From Campylobacter_A concisus_Y (GTDB lineage Bacteria; Campylobacterota; Campylobacteria; Campylobacterales; Campylobacteraceae): 64,000 bases of DNA. Below are positions 17,749 through 25,693 of the stretch, one piece after another. The position numbers and the translations under genes are program-made. The stretch's first letter is position 1. Each line of letters starts with the position of its first letter. The stretch covers positions 1 to 64,000 of the forward strand of contig NZ_CABPTY010000001.1 in assembly GCF_902460415.1 (NCBI RefSeq), written 5' to 3'. The notes under the pieces were generated by a model. That model was not told the origin of the DNA. It saw only the letters and a list, made by a program, of their open reading frames with translations, and ran no database searches.

Positions 17749-18114
17749 TTATTCTTTTATAGCATTTGGCAGGATCGCCGCGTCGATCTCAAATTTCGCA
17801 AGCTCGCAAAGGCTTGTTTCACTTTCTATCAAAACAGCGATAAGTGCGTCAAATAGGTAGTTTTGCGCAACTTTTGCCAGATCTTTTGCTAGCGTAATAT
17901 CGGCAATAATAAATTTTGCTCCAGCGGCGTTTGCGATGATAGCTTCGTTTGTATCATTTGCGATGATGCTAAAGCTTGCTCCAGCTTCTAGCGCTCTTTT
18001 TATCAAATTTCTATCAAATTTAAAGAGATTTTGCCTGCCGCTTGAAATTTCATCTTCACTTTTGCAAAGAAATAGCGGTTCAAATTTGATCAGCTCATCA
18101 CCTAAAATTTTCAT
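17749..18114 (-). CDS. conserved protein of unknown function
   Basis: 121 aa, soluble, no signal peptide. The middle part alternates alpha and beta: ASFSIIANDTNEAIIANAAG, then AKFIIADITLAKDLAKVAQNY. It recalls a small Rossmann-like or nucleotidyl-binding fold, but I recognise no family. The start overlaps the PP0621-type gene by four bases and the stop lies eight bases before htpX, so it is embedded in the operon. Confidence 0.75.
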   Translation of the reverse strand: MKILGDELIKFEPLFLCKSEDEISSGRQNLFKFDRNLIKRALEAGASFSIIANDTNEAIIANAAGAKFIIADITLAKDLAKVAQNYLFDALIAVLIESETSLCELAKFEIDAAILPNAIKE

Positions 18115-18305
18115 CTCTCACCCTTTATGCACTCTTTGCAGATGTATTTTCCGTCTCTTAGCACCATTTGGTCAATGTCTGTAAAGACACCGCATTTGCT
18201 GCACTCTTCGAAGTTGCTGGTGCTTATCTTGTCGCTATTTTTTCTATTTTTAAAAAATATGATGTAAATCGCAACCAAAATCGCTACAAAAAGCAAGTAT
18301 TTCAA
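18111..18305 (-). CDS. PP0621-family small membrane zinc-ribbon protein
   Basis: 64 aa with an N-terminal TM helix (about 2-19) and a cytosolic zinc-ribbon-like motif CSKCGVF...CKEC (two CxxC pairs about 24 residues apart). This architecture matches the widespread PP0621 family, whose function is unknown. It overlaps rsmG and the downstream gene by four bases each. Confidence 0.82.
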   Translation of the reverse strand: MKYLLFVAILVAIYIIFFKNRKNSDKISTSNFEECSKCGVFTDIDQMVLRDGKYICKECIKGER

Positions 18306-18871
18306 TGTATCTCCCCTCGGTTTTTGAGATTAAAAAATATGTAGTTTCTGTTTTTTTCATTATAAATTTGTGCGTCTATGCCTGAAATTTCCTCCATGAC
18401 GCTAGAGCCCTTGTAGATGAGAAATTTAGTGCTCTCATCATAAAATCCCTTGCAAATTTTTATAAGCTCTTTTGTCTTGCTAAGCGCCCTTGAAGTGATG
18501 AGATCAGCCGTAAATTTATCTGCAAGCTCGATCTTTTGGCTATGAACTTCTAAATTTTGCAAGCTAAGCTCGATCTTAGCGTAGCTTAGAAATGATGACT
18601 TTTTGGCTATCGGCTCAAAAAGGTGCCACTTAGTGTGCGGCATCGCAAGTGCTAGAAATATCGCTGGAAAGCCAGCCCCACTGCCAACATCGATCGCAGT
18701 TTTAGCACTTAGATCAAAAATTTCAAGCGGCTTTATGCTATCAAGCACCTGCTCGCTTATGTCTTTATAATTGCTTAAGCTATGAACCTTATTAAATTTA
18801 GCAAAAATTTGAGCGTAAGCCTTTACTTTTTTGTTAAATTCAGCTGGCAAGCAAAGCTCATTTTTCATCAC
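18302..18871 (-). CDS. rsmG: 16S rRNA (guanine(527)-N(7))-methyltransferase RsmG
   Basis: SAM-dependent methyltransferase modifying G527 of 16S rRNA, 189 aa. Motif I is AIDVGSGAGFPAIFLA, followed by the acidic strand end HLFEPIAKKSSFL, and the family's ITSRALSK segment is present. Loss of RsmG is known to cause low-level streptomycin resistance in several bacteria. It overlaps ribA by four bases. Confidence 0.95.
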   Translation of the reverse strand: MMKNELCLPAEFNKKVKAYAQIFAKFNKVHSLSNYKDISEQVLDSIKPLEIFDLSAKTAIDVGSGAGFPAIFLALAMPHTKWHLFEPIAKKSSFLSYAKIELSLQNLEVHSQKIELADKFTADLITSRALSKTKELIKICKGFYDESTKFLIYKGSSVMEEISGIDAQIYNEKNRNYIFFNLKNRGEIH

Positions 18872-19431
18872 AAGATGTGTCCCATTTGCTCTTTTTTTAC
18901 TTTCAAGTAGCCTTCGTTAAATTTGTTTGGTTTTATGACGATAGGCACGCGTTTTACAATCTTTACTGAGTTTAGTCCGTGAAGTTTTAATGGGTTATTT
19001 GTGAGTAAATTTACCTCTTTTATGCCGTAGTGATTTAAGATAAAGTCAACCACTTCGTATGTCCTCTCATCAGCCTTAAAACCTAGCTGGTGATTGGCTT
19101 CTATCGTGTCAAAGCCCTTGTCTTGGAGGCTGTAAGCGTTTATCTTGTTTAAAAGCCCGATATTTCTACCCTCTTGACGTAGGTAGATGACCATGCCACC
19201 ATTTTCTTCGATATATTTTAGGCTCGCTTCGAGCTGGTCGCGGCAGTCGCACTTTAGGCTTCCGATCGCATCGCCAGTTAGGCATTCGGAGTGAATTCTA
19301 AGATTTACCACTTCGCTTAGAGGCTCTTTGTAGATCACGAGGTGCTCTTTTGCCCCTTCTTTGAAGGCTTGAACCTTATAAGTGCCAAATCTTGAGGGTA
19401 GATTTGCTACATTTGAAATTTCTATTTTCAT
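18868..19431 (-). CDS. ribA: GTP cyclohydrolase II
   Basis: First step of riboflavin synthesis from GTP, 187 aa, stand-alone RibA without a RibB domain. Zinc cysteines are visible in CLTGDAIGSLKCDCRDQL, and RQEGRNIGL carries the substrate-binding and catalytic residues. First gene of the minus-strand run and divergent from hemB with 68 bases between; that spacer must hold both promoters. Confidence 0.96.
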   Translation of the reverse strand: MKIEISNVANLPSRFGTYKVQAFKEGAKEHLVIYKEPLSEVVNLRIHSECLTGDAIGSLKCDCRDQLEASLKYIEENGGMVIYLRQEGRNIGLLNKINAYSLQDKGFDTIEANHQLGFKADERTYEVVDFILNHYGIKEVNLLTNNPLKLHGLNSVKIVKRVPIVIKPNKFNEGYLKVKKEQMGHIL

Positions 19432-19499
19432 TTTAAATTTACTCCAACTATGCTAAACTAGCTAAAAATCAAGCATTTTAACAAAGAAAAGGCAAAAAT

Positions 19500-20471
19500 A
19501 TGTTTAAACGTTTTAGAAGATTGAGAATAAATCCAGCCCTAAGAGATATGATAAGAGAGACGAGCCTTAGCGTAAATGATTTTATTTATCCACTCTTTGT
19601 AGTCGAAGGCAAGGGCATTAAAAACGAAATTTCTTCAATGCCAGGCGTCTATCAAATGAGTATCGATGAGATTTTAAAAGAGTGCGAAGAGATAGTAAAT
19701 TTAGGCATAAAATCGATCATTTTATTTGGCATACCAAGCCTAAAAGATAGCGTTGGCAGCGACGCACTAAGCAACGACGGTATCATCGCCACGACACTTC
19801 GAGCCATAAAAGATAAATTTCCAAATTTATTTGTCATCACAGATCTTTGCTTTTGCGAGTACACAGATCATGGCCACTGCGGCATTATCGACCACGTGCA
19901 CAACACCATTGACAACGACGCCACACTTGAAATTTCAGCCAAACAAGCCTTGATACACGCTCAAAATGGCGCTGATATGATCGCACCAAGCGGTATGATG
20001 GATGGTATCATCGCAACGCTAAGAGAGGCGCTTGATAGCAATGGCTATGAAAATTTACCAGTGATGGCATACTCGACTAAATTTGCCTCAGCCTACTACG
20101 GACCATTTCGTGACGTGGCGCAAAGTGCACCAAGCTTTGGCGATAGAAAGAGTTACCAAATGGACAGCGCAAACCGCCTTGAAGCCATAAATGAGAGCTT
20201 GCAGGACGAGGCGCAAGGCGCTGATATATTGATGGTAAAGCCAGCGCTAGCCTATCTTGATGTTGTTAGAGAGCTTAGAAATTTAACCCTTCTACCAATC
20301 TGCGTCTATAACGTAAGCGGTGAGTATGCACTGCTAAAAGCTGGCGCAAAAGCTGGCATCATCGACTACGAGCGTGTTATGATGGAGACGCTTATCGGCT
20401 TTAAAAGAGCAGGGGCAAATTTGATCATCACTTATCACGCAAAAGAAGCAGCCAAAATTTTAAGGGGCTAA
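19500..20471 (+). CDS. hemB: delta-aminolevulinic acid dehydratase (porphobilinogen synthase)
   Basis: Condenses two 5-aminolevulinate molecules to porphobilinogen in haem synthesis, 323 aa. The metal-binding Cys-rich loop is visible as TDLCFCEYTDHGHCG, and the two active-site lysines lie in AYSTKFASAYYGPFRD and MVKPALAYLD. It starts at ATG 19500 after AAAGAAAAGG. hemN follows three genes later, so this is a haem-related block, in keeping with the many cytochromes of this organism. Confidence 0.97.
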   Translation: MFKRFRRLRINPALRDMIRETSLSVNDFIYPLFVVEGKGIKNEISSMPGVYQMSIDEILKECEEIVNLGIKSIILFGIPSLKDSVGSDALSNDGIIATTLRAIKDKFPNLFVITDLCFCEYTDHGHCGIIDHVHNTIDNDATLEISAKQALIHAQNGADMIAPSGMMDGIIATLREALDSNGYENLPVMAYSTKFASAYYGPFRDVAQSAPSFGDRKSYQMDSANRLEAINESLQDEAQGADILMVKPALAYLDVVRELRNLTLLPICVYNVSGEYALLKAGAKAGIIDYERVMMETLIGFKRAGANLIITYHAKEAAKILRG

Positions 20472-20472
20472 G

Positions 20473-21390
20473 ATGAGGCATTTTTTGACGCTAAATGACT
20501 TTAGCAAAGATGAAATCGAGCAGATGATAAATTTAGCCCGCAAGATCAAAAAAGAGGCGAAAGCTAGAGAATTTAAGCCATATCTTAAAGACCAAAAGCT
20601 TGCGATGATATTTGAAAAAAGTTCAACTAGAACTAGAGTTAGCTTTGATGTTGGCATGCACGAGCTTGGCGGATATGCGCTATTTTTAAGCAAAAATGAT
20701 ATACAAATAGGCCGCGGCGAGCCTATACGAGATACCGCTAGAGTGATAAGCAGGATGTGCGACATGGCTATGCTAAGGGTCGATAGGCACGAGACGTTAG
20801 AAGAATTTGCTAAATTTTCAAGTGTGCCAGTGATAAACGGCTTAAGCGATAAATTTCACCCAGTGCAGCTCATGGCAGACTATCTAACTATGCTTGAATT
20901 TAGCGCAGGCGAGAAGGTCGCATACGTAGGAGATGGCAACAACATGACCCACTCGTGGCTCATGCTAGCAAGCAAACTTGGACTTGAACTAAGAGTGGCT
21001 ACGCCAAAAGGCTATGAGGCGGACGCTGAAATTTTAAAAATGGCTAATGAAAACGCAAAAATTTCAGGTGCGAAAATTTTTATCACAAATGATATAAAAG
21101 AAGCGGTAAATGGTGCCGATGTAGTGACTACGGATACTTGGGTATCGATGGGGCAAGAGGCCGAGAAAGAGAAGAGACTAAAAGACTTTGCTGGATACTG
21201 CGTGGATGAAAATTTGATGAGTTTAGCTAAAAAAGATGCGATATTTTTGCACTGCCTACCAGCTTATAGAGGCTATGAGGTGAGCGAGACAGTTTTTGAG
21301 AAGCACGCGGATGAAATTTTTAGCGAGGCTGAAAACAGACTTCATGCCCAAAAAGGTGTAATGGTCTGGCTAAATGAGAGAAGAAGATGA
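20473..21390 (+). CDS. argF: ornithine carbamoyltransferase
   Basis: Forms citrulline from ornithine and carbamoyl phosphate for arginine synthesis, 305 aa. Carbamoyl-phosphate motif SSTRTR near residue 48, HPVQ, and the ornithine-binding HCLPAYRG are all present. It starts one base after the hemB stop and overlaps the next gene by four bases. Confidence 0.97.
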   Translation: MRHFLTLNDFSKDEIEQMINLARKIKKEAKAREFKPYLKDQKLAMIFEKSSTRTRVSFDVGMHELGGYALFLSKNDIQIGRGEPIRDTARVISRMCDMAMLRVDRHETLEEFAKFSSVPVINGLSDKFHPVQLMADYLTMLEFSAGEKVAYVGDGNNMTHSWLMLASKLGLELRVATPKGYEADAEILKMANENAKISGAKIFITNDIKEAVNGADVVTTDTWVSMGQEAEKEKRLKDFAGYCVDENLMSLAKKDAIFLHCLPAYRGYEVSETVFEKHADEIFSEAENRLHAQKGVMVWLNERRR

Positions 21391-21872
21391 GCAAAGAAAA
21401 AAGTATATATGATGAGATAGATGAGATCGGTAATAACCTTGGGCTGAGTAGCCCTGAAAAAACGATCTTTGAGATAGTTTCAACAAAAAATCCAAACGAG
21501 CATATTTTAAATTTAAAAAGTGGCTCTTGGGACTCAAAAGAGCCGTGGTTTGGCATTGATGAAAATCAAAATTTACACACGGTAATCTCTGTAAAATCGC
21601 TTTCAGCTTTGATCGAGGCCTTAAAAGAGTCTCAAAAAGAAAATTTTGATCTAAGGCTTGAAAAGACGATCTGGCAAAACATTCCGGTTGATTTTAGCGA
21701 TGTTTGGGTGGTTGCTATGGATGAGATAAAAAAGATCGCAAGCGATAAAAAAAGTAGACAATTTAATATTGATCTTGACAAACTGGTAAAAAATATCAAA
21801 AAAGAGCACCCAAATTTATTTGTAGACATAAAAGAGGTGATTCAAATGGCAAGGAGTAGGGCAGATGATTGA
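21387..21872 (+). CDS. DUF2603 family protein
   Basis: 161-aa soluble protein of a family I associate with Campylobacter and Helicobacter (DUF2603), function unknown. It is charged, lacks Cys and TM helices, and has a Trp-rich stretch (SWDSKEPWFGIDENQN). It sits between argF and hemN, overlapping both (four and eight bases), an order I recall being shared with C. jejuni. Confidence 0.85.
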   Translation: MSKEKSIYDEIDEIGNNLGLSSPEKTIFEIVSTKNPNEHILNLKSGSWDSKEPWFGIDENQNLHTVISVKSLSALIEALKESQKENFDLRLEKTIWQNIPVDFSDVWVVAMDEIKKIASDKKSRQFNIDLDKLVKNIKKEHPNLFVDIKEVIQMARSRADD

Positions 21873-23226
21873 TTTTAGTGCTTATGTGAAGTATTCAAGG
21901 CCAGGGCCAAGATATACTAGCTATCCGACAGCACCAGAGTTTAGCGATAAATTTAGCTATGAAGCTTATATAAAAGAGCTTGAAAATCGTGATCTGAATC
22001 GACCGCTTTCGCTTTATTTACACTTACCATTTTGCAGAAGTGCTTGTTATTTTTGTGGCTGTAATGTCATCTATACTAGTAAAGAGGATCGCAAAGAGAA
22101 ATATATAAGATATATAGAAAAAGAGCTTGAAATTTTAGCTCACCACCTGGACACCAGCTCCGAGGTCTTACAGATGCACTTTGGTGGCGGTACACCAACA
22201 TTTTATAATGCTACTCAGCTTGATGAGATCATAAAACTAATCAAAGCTAAATTTAAAAATTTCTCAAAAGAGGCTGAGATAAGCTGTGAGATAGATCCGA
22301 GATTTTTAACAAACGAGCAGCTTGATGTGCTCATATCTCATGGCTTTAATCGCATAAGTTACGGCGTGCAAGATTTTGATGAAAAGGTACAAAAAGAAAT
22401 TCATAGAATTCAGCCTTATAAGATCACTCAAAATGCTGTAAAAATGGCTAGGCAAAAAGGCATAAAATCAATCAATATGGACCTGATCTATGGCCTACCG
22501 TATCAAAGCCTAGAGAGCTTTAAAAAGACGCTTGAACTAGCCCTTACACTTGATCCTGATAGACTTGCGGTATTTAACTACGCTCACGTACCGTGGATAA
22601 AAAAATCAATGCGTAAATTTGATGAAACGACACTGCCAAATCCAGAAGTGAAGCTTGAAATTTTAAAATTTACGGCTGAGTTTTTAACTAAAAATGGCTA
22701 CAAAATGATAGGAATGGATCACTTTGCAAAGCCAAATGATGAGCTTTTTGGCGCTTTGGCAAATGGCACTTTGCATAGAAATTTTCAGGGTTATACGACA
22801 AAGGGTGGCGCTGATCTTATTGGTATAGGCGTGACAAGTATCGGTGAGTGCAAAAGACACTACGCGCAAAATCATAAAGACATGGATGAGTATGAAAAGG
22901 CGATCGATAGTGGAAAGTTGCCATATGCAAAGGGAATTTATCTAAGTGATGAAGATTTGCTTAGAAAGAGTGTGATTATGAACTTAATGAGTAATTTTGG
23001 GCTTGATATTAAATCTATCGAGAATGAATTTCATATAAATTTCTTTGAACACTTTAAGGAAGAGCTTGAGGAGCTTAAAAATTTAAGTGAATTTGTCAAT
23101 GTTGCAGCAGATAAAATCAGCGTAAATGAAACTGGAACACTGATAATACGCAATATTGCAATGTGCTTTGATGAGTATCTTAAGAAAATTCCCGAGAATT
23201 TAAGGCGTTTTTCTAAAACTATATAA
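21865..23226 (+). CDS. hemN: oxygen-independent coproporphyrinogen III oxidase
   Basis: Radical SAM enzyme converting coproporphyrinogen III to protoporphyrinogen IX, 453 aa. The cluster motif is Cys57-x3-Cys61-x2-Cys64-x-Cys66 (CRSACYFCGC), as in genuine HemN; the PRYTSYP start and GGGTPTF SAM motif also fit. The C-terminal HemN domain is present, which argues against a HemW-type haem chaperone. Overlap with the DUF2603 gene indicates coupling. Confidence 0.95.
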   Translation: MIDFSAYVKYSRPGPRYTSYPTAPEFSDKFSYEAYIKELENRDLNRPLSLYLHLPFCRSACYFCGCNVIYTSKEDRKEKYIRYIEKELEILAHHLDTSSEVLQMHFGGGTPTFYNATQLDEIIKLIKAKFKNFSKEAEISCEIDPRFLTNEQLDVLISHGFNRISYGVQDFDEKVQKEIHRIQPYKITQNAVKMARQKGIKSINMDLIYGLPYQSLESFKKTLELALTLDPDRLAVFNYAHVPWIKKSMRKFDETTLPNPEVKLEILKFTAEFLTKNGYKMIGMDHFAKPNDELFGALANGTLHRNFQGYTTKGGADLIGIGVTSIGECKRHYAQNHKDMDEYEKAIDSGKLPYAKGIYLSDEDLLRKSVIMNLMSNFGLDIKSIENEFHINFFEHFKEELEELKNLSEFVNVAADKISVNETGTLIIRNIAMCFDEYLKKIPENLRRFSKTI

Positions 23227-23276
23227 AAATTATTTTTTTGTTATAAGATATTTAAAATGCATTTAATATTTCTTGG

Positions 23277-23284
23277 TGTATAAT
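23277..23284 (+). promoter_or_regulatory. extended -10 promoter of the Lap secretion operon
   Basis: TGTATAAT at 23277-23284 in the 116-base gap after hemN, followed by a leader of about 50 bases and then AAAAGGA before the TolC-like gene. No other start signal is evident before the end of the operon near 32.4 kb. Confidence 0.5.
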
Positions 23285-23342
23285 TCGTATCAAAATTTAA
23301 GTATAGACTTAATAATAAAAATAAGGTAAAAGGATCTTGGTT

Positions 23343-25016
23343 ATGAAAAAGATGTTAGCAATTAGTGCTTTGGCAGCAACTGTACTGTTAGCTCAAGATG
23401 TTCCTTATAGGATTTTTCTAGCTTCATTTGCACAAGATGATAATCAGGCTAGAATCGACAGTGCTATTAATAAAGTCAATAACAAAATCTCTGACAGCAG
23501 ACTAACTACAGGTATCTATGAGGTTGGTGGACGAAAATTTTTATATGTTGACACAACTCCAGTCTCTGAGGATGAAGCTAATAGTCTATTAGTTAAAGTT
23601 CAAAACGAATTAGGCTATAAAGATGCTTTAATGAGAGCAAAAGCATCTGTAACTGATACTCAAACAATAAAAAAATCTAATATAGAACAAGCTATATCAA
23701 CTGAAGTAAAACCAGTAGCACAACAAGTTGATGATGAGGTTTTGACTTTAGATCAAGTTATAAAGACTATTTTAAAAGAAAATCCAAGTTTAAAAGCTAC
23801 AGAATTTAACTATCTACAAGTTGGTAAAGATCTAAAAATAGCAAAGAATGCCTATTATCCAACACTTGACGCTGCTGCTAGAGTGGGATATGAGAAAAAA
23901 CGCCTTGATGATGGAGTTTCTACAAGAAGAGGAGATGGAAGAATTTCTGGTACATCTCTAACTTTGGTTGAAAATCTATACAATGGTGGTGCTGATAAAA
24001 ATAGAATAAATTCTCAAAGTGCAAGGCTTGATTCAGCTGCTTATTCAGTAGCACAAGCTGCAGATAGACTTACATTAAATGCTACAAATGCTTACTTGCA
24101 AGTTCTTCAAACTAAGAGAATTTTAGACATTGAAGAAGAAAATGTAAAGAGTCATGAGGAAATTTATAGCCAAATTAAAGATAGAGCAAGGTCAGGTTAT
24201 GGCGTAGCTTCTGAAGAGAGACAAGCTGGATCACGCTATACTCTAGCTCAATCAAACTATACAGCCGCTAAAAATAACTATGAAGATGCACTTTCTACAT
24301 TTGAGAAATTATATGGAAAAAAAGTTGCAGCTAAAAATTTAGTAATGCCTGAGTTTAGCCTTCCTTTGCCTAGTACAAAAGAGGCTGTTTATAACAAAGC
24401 AATTCTTTGCAACCCATCACTTTTAGTTCAAAAATCAAATATTGCTATGGCAGAGTCAGTTGTAAAAGAGAAAAATGCGCCATTCTTACCAAAACTAGAT
24501 CTTGTTGTATCTGGTGCGTATGATCATTCAAATGTTTTATATGACAATTATGAAGAACAAACATTTGACGCACTTTTAAGACTAAACTATAACCTTTACA
24601 ATAAGGGCAATGATAAACTAGATAAAGAAAAAAGCCAACTTGCCGTTCAACAAGAGCAACAAACTTTGGATAATCTTGTAAGAGAGCTTAAAGAATCTTT
24701 GGAATTTTCATGGCAAAATTATGTTCTTAACCAAGAAAAAATGGGATACTTAAATCAACACGTTGAATATGCTAAAGCTACACTTGATGCTTATCAGGAT
24801 GAATTTAGAATTGGTCGTCGTGATCTTATAAACTTACTTGATGCCGAAAACGAATACAACTCTGCATTAAAAGAGATCGCTACAACTGAGACAGCACTAT
24901 CTTATGCAAAATACAGACTGTTAGATAATATGGGAATGATCTCAGATAGCTTTGAATCAGGTTTTGCAAAGAGATACATTCAAGGTGCTTGCAGCATTCA
25001 AAACGATTTAAGATAA
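23343..25016 (+). CDS. TolC-family outer membrane channel with N-terminal SPOR-like domain
   Basis: Outer-membrane exit duct of a type I secretion system, 557 aa. A signal peptide (KKMLAISALAATVLLAQD) is followed by a roughly 80-residue segment beginning VPYRIFLASF and containing EVGGRKFLYVDTTPVSEDEA, which resembles a SPOR peptidoglycan-binding domain. Two TolC/OEP repeats follow (about 135-540), with the typical LTLDQVI entry and a DLINLLDAE segment near the end. I chose ATG 23343 over the in-frame TTG 23337 because AAAAGGA is eight bases upstream of it. The gene heads an operon with lapG, lapD, lapB and lapC. Confidence 0.92.
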   Translation: MKKMLAISALAATVLLAQDVPYRIFLASFAQDDNQARIDSAINKVNNKISDSRLTTGIYEVGGRKFLYVDTTPVSEDEANSLLVKVQNELGYKDALMRAKASVTDTQTIKKSNIEQAISTEVKPVAQQVDDEVLTLDQVIKTILKENPSLKATEFNYLQVGKDLKIAKNAYYPTLDAAARVGYEKKRLDDGVSTRRGDGRISGTSLTLVENLYNGGADKNRINSQSARLDSAAYSVAQAADRLTLNATNAYLQVLQTKRILDIEEENVKSHEEIYSQIKDRARSGYGVASEERQAGSRYTLAQSNYTAAKNNYEDALSTFEKLYGKKVAAKNLVMPEFSLPLPSTKEAVYNKAILCNPSLLVQKSNIAMAESVVKEKNAPFLPKLDLVVSGAYDHSNVLYDNYEEQTFDALLRLNYNLYNKGNDKLDKEKSQLAVQQEQQTLDNLVRELKESLEFSWQNYVLNQEKMGYLNQHVEYAKATLDAYQDEFRIGRRDLINLLDAENEYNSALKEIATTETALSYAKYRLLDNMGMISDSFESGFAKRYIQGACSIQNDLR

Positions 25017-25030
25017 AAATGTAAGAAGTA

Positions 25031-25693
25031 ATGACCATGAGGGTCAAGACAAATTTTTGGACGCTTATAGCAAGCGTCCTTTTTTTATTATTAGCAAATG
25101 CTATTGGAGATTTTATAAAATCAACAACTATAGCAAAGGTAGCTAAAATTTATGGAGAAGATGCAAGAAGAAGGGCTTCTGCTCTAAATTCTTTAATGGC
25201 TTCATTGCAAGATGCAACTGAACAAGAGAAATTAATAAAAGTAAATGACTTTTTTAACTCTTTTAGATGGGTTGATGATATGCAGCTTTGGCACAAAAAG
25301 GATTATTGGGCTACTAGAATGGAATTTATAGGAAAAGGTGCTGGTGACTGCGAAGACTATGTTATTGCAAAATATTTTACACTAAAGCAGTTAGGAATTC
25401 CAACTCAAAAATTATACTTCACATATGTTAAAGCCCTAAGATACAATCAAGCTCATATGGTTTTAGCATACTACGATACACCAAAATCTATTCCATTAAT
25501 TTTAGACAACATAAATGGTAAAATAAAAATCGCAACTCAAAGAACAGACCTTGTTCCAGTTTATAGTTTTAATGGTGATTCGCTATACTTGGCAAAACAA
25601 GAAGGTCTTGGTCAAGCAATACCAGGTGGAAATAAAAAACAAAATCCTAAGTGGATGGAACTAATAGATAGGATAGGAAAAGAGGATTTATGA
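25031..25693 (+). CDS. lapG: LapG-type periplasmic cysteine protease
   Basis: Bacterial transglutaminase-like cysteine proteinase, 220 aa. In Pseudomonas fluorescens, LapG cuts the N-terminus of the adhesin LapA and releases it from the cell surface. The catalytic triad is visible: Cys107 in GDCEDY, His142 in AHMVL, Asp159 in LDN. An N-terminal hydrophobic segment (10-28) exports or anchors it. It overlaps lapD by four bases, matching the known LapD-LapG partnership. Confidence 0.92.
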   Translation: MTMRVKTNFWTLIASVLFLLLANAIGDFIKSTTIAKVAKIYGEDARRRASALNSLMASLQDATEQEKLIKVNDFFNSFRWVDDMQLWHKKDYWATRMEFIGKGAGDCEDYVIAKYFTLKQLGIPTQKLYFTYVKALRYNQAHMVLAYYDTPKSIPLILDNINGKIKIATQRTDLVPVYSFNGDSLYLAKQEGLGQAIPGGNKKQNPKWMELIDRIGKEDL

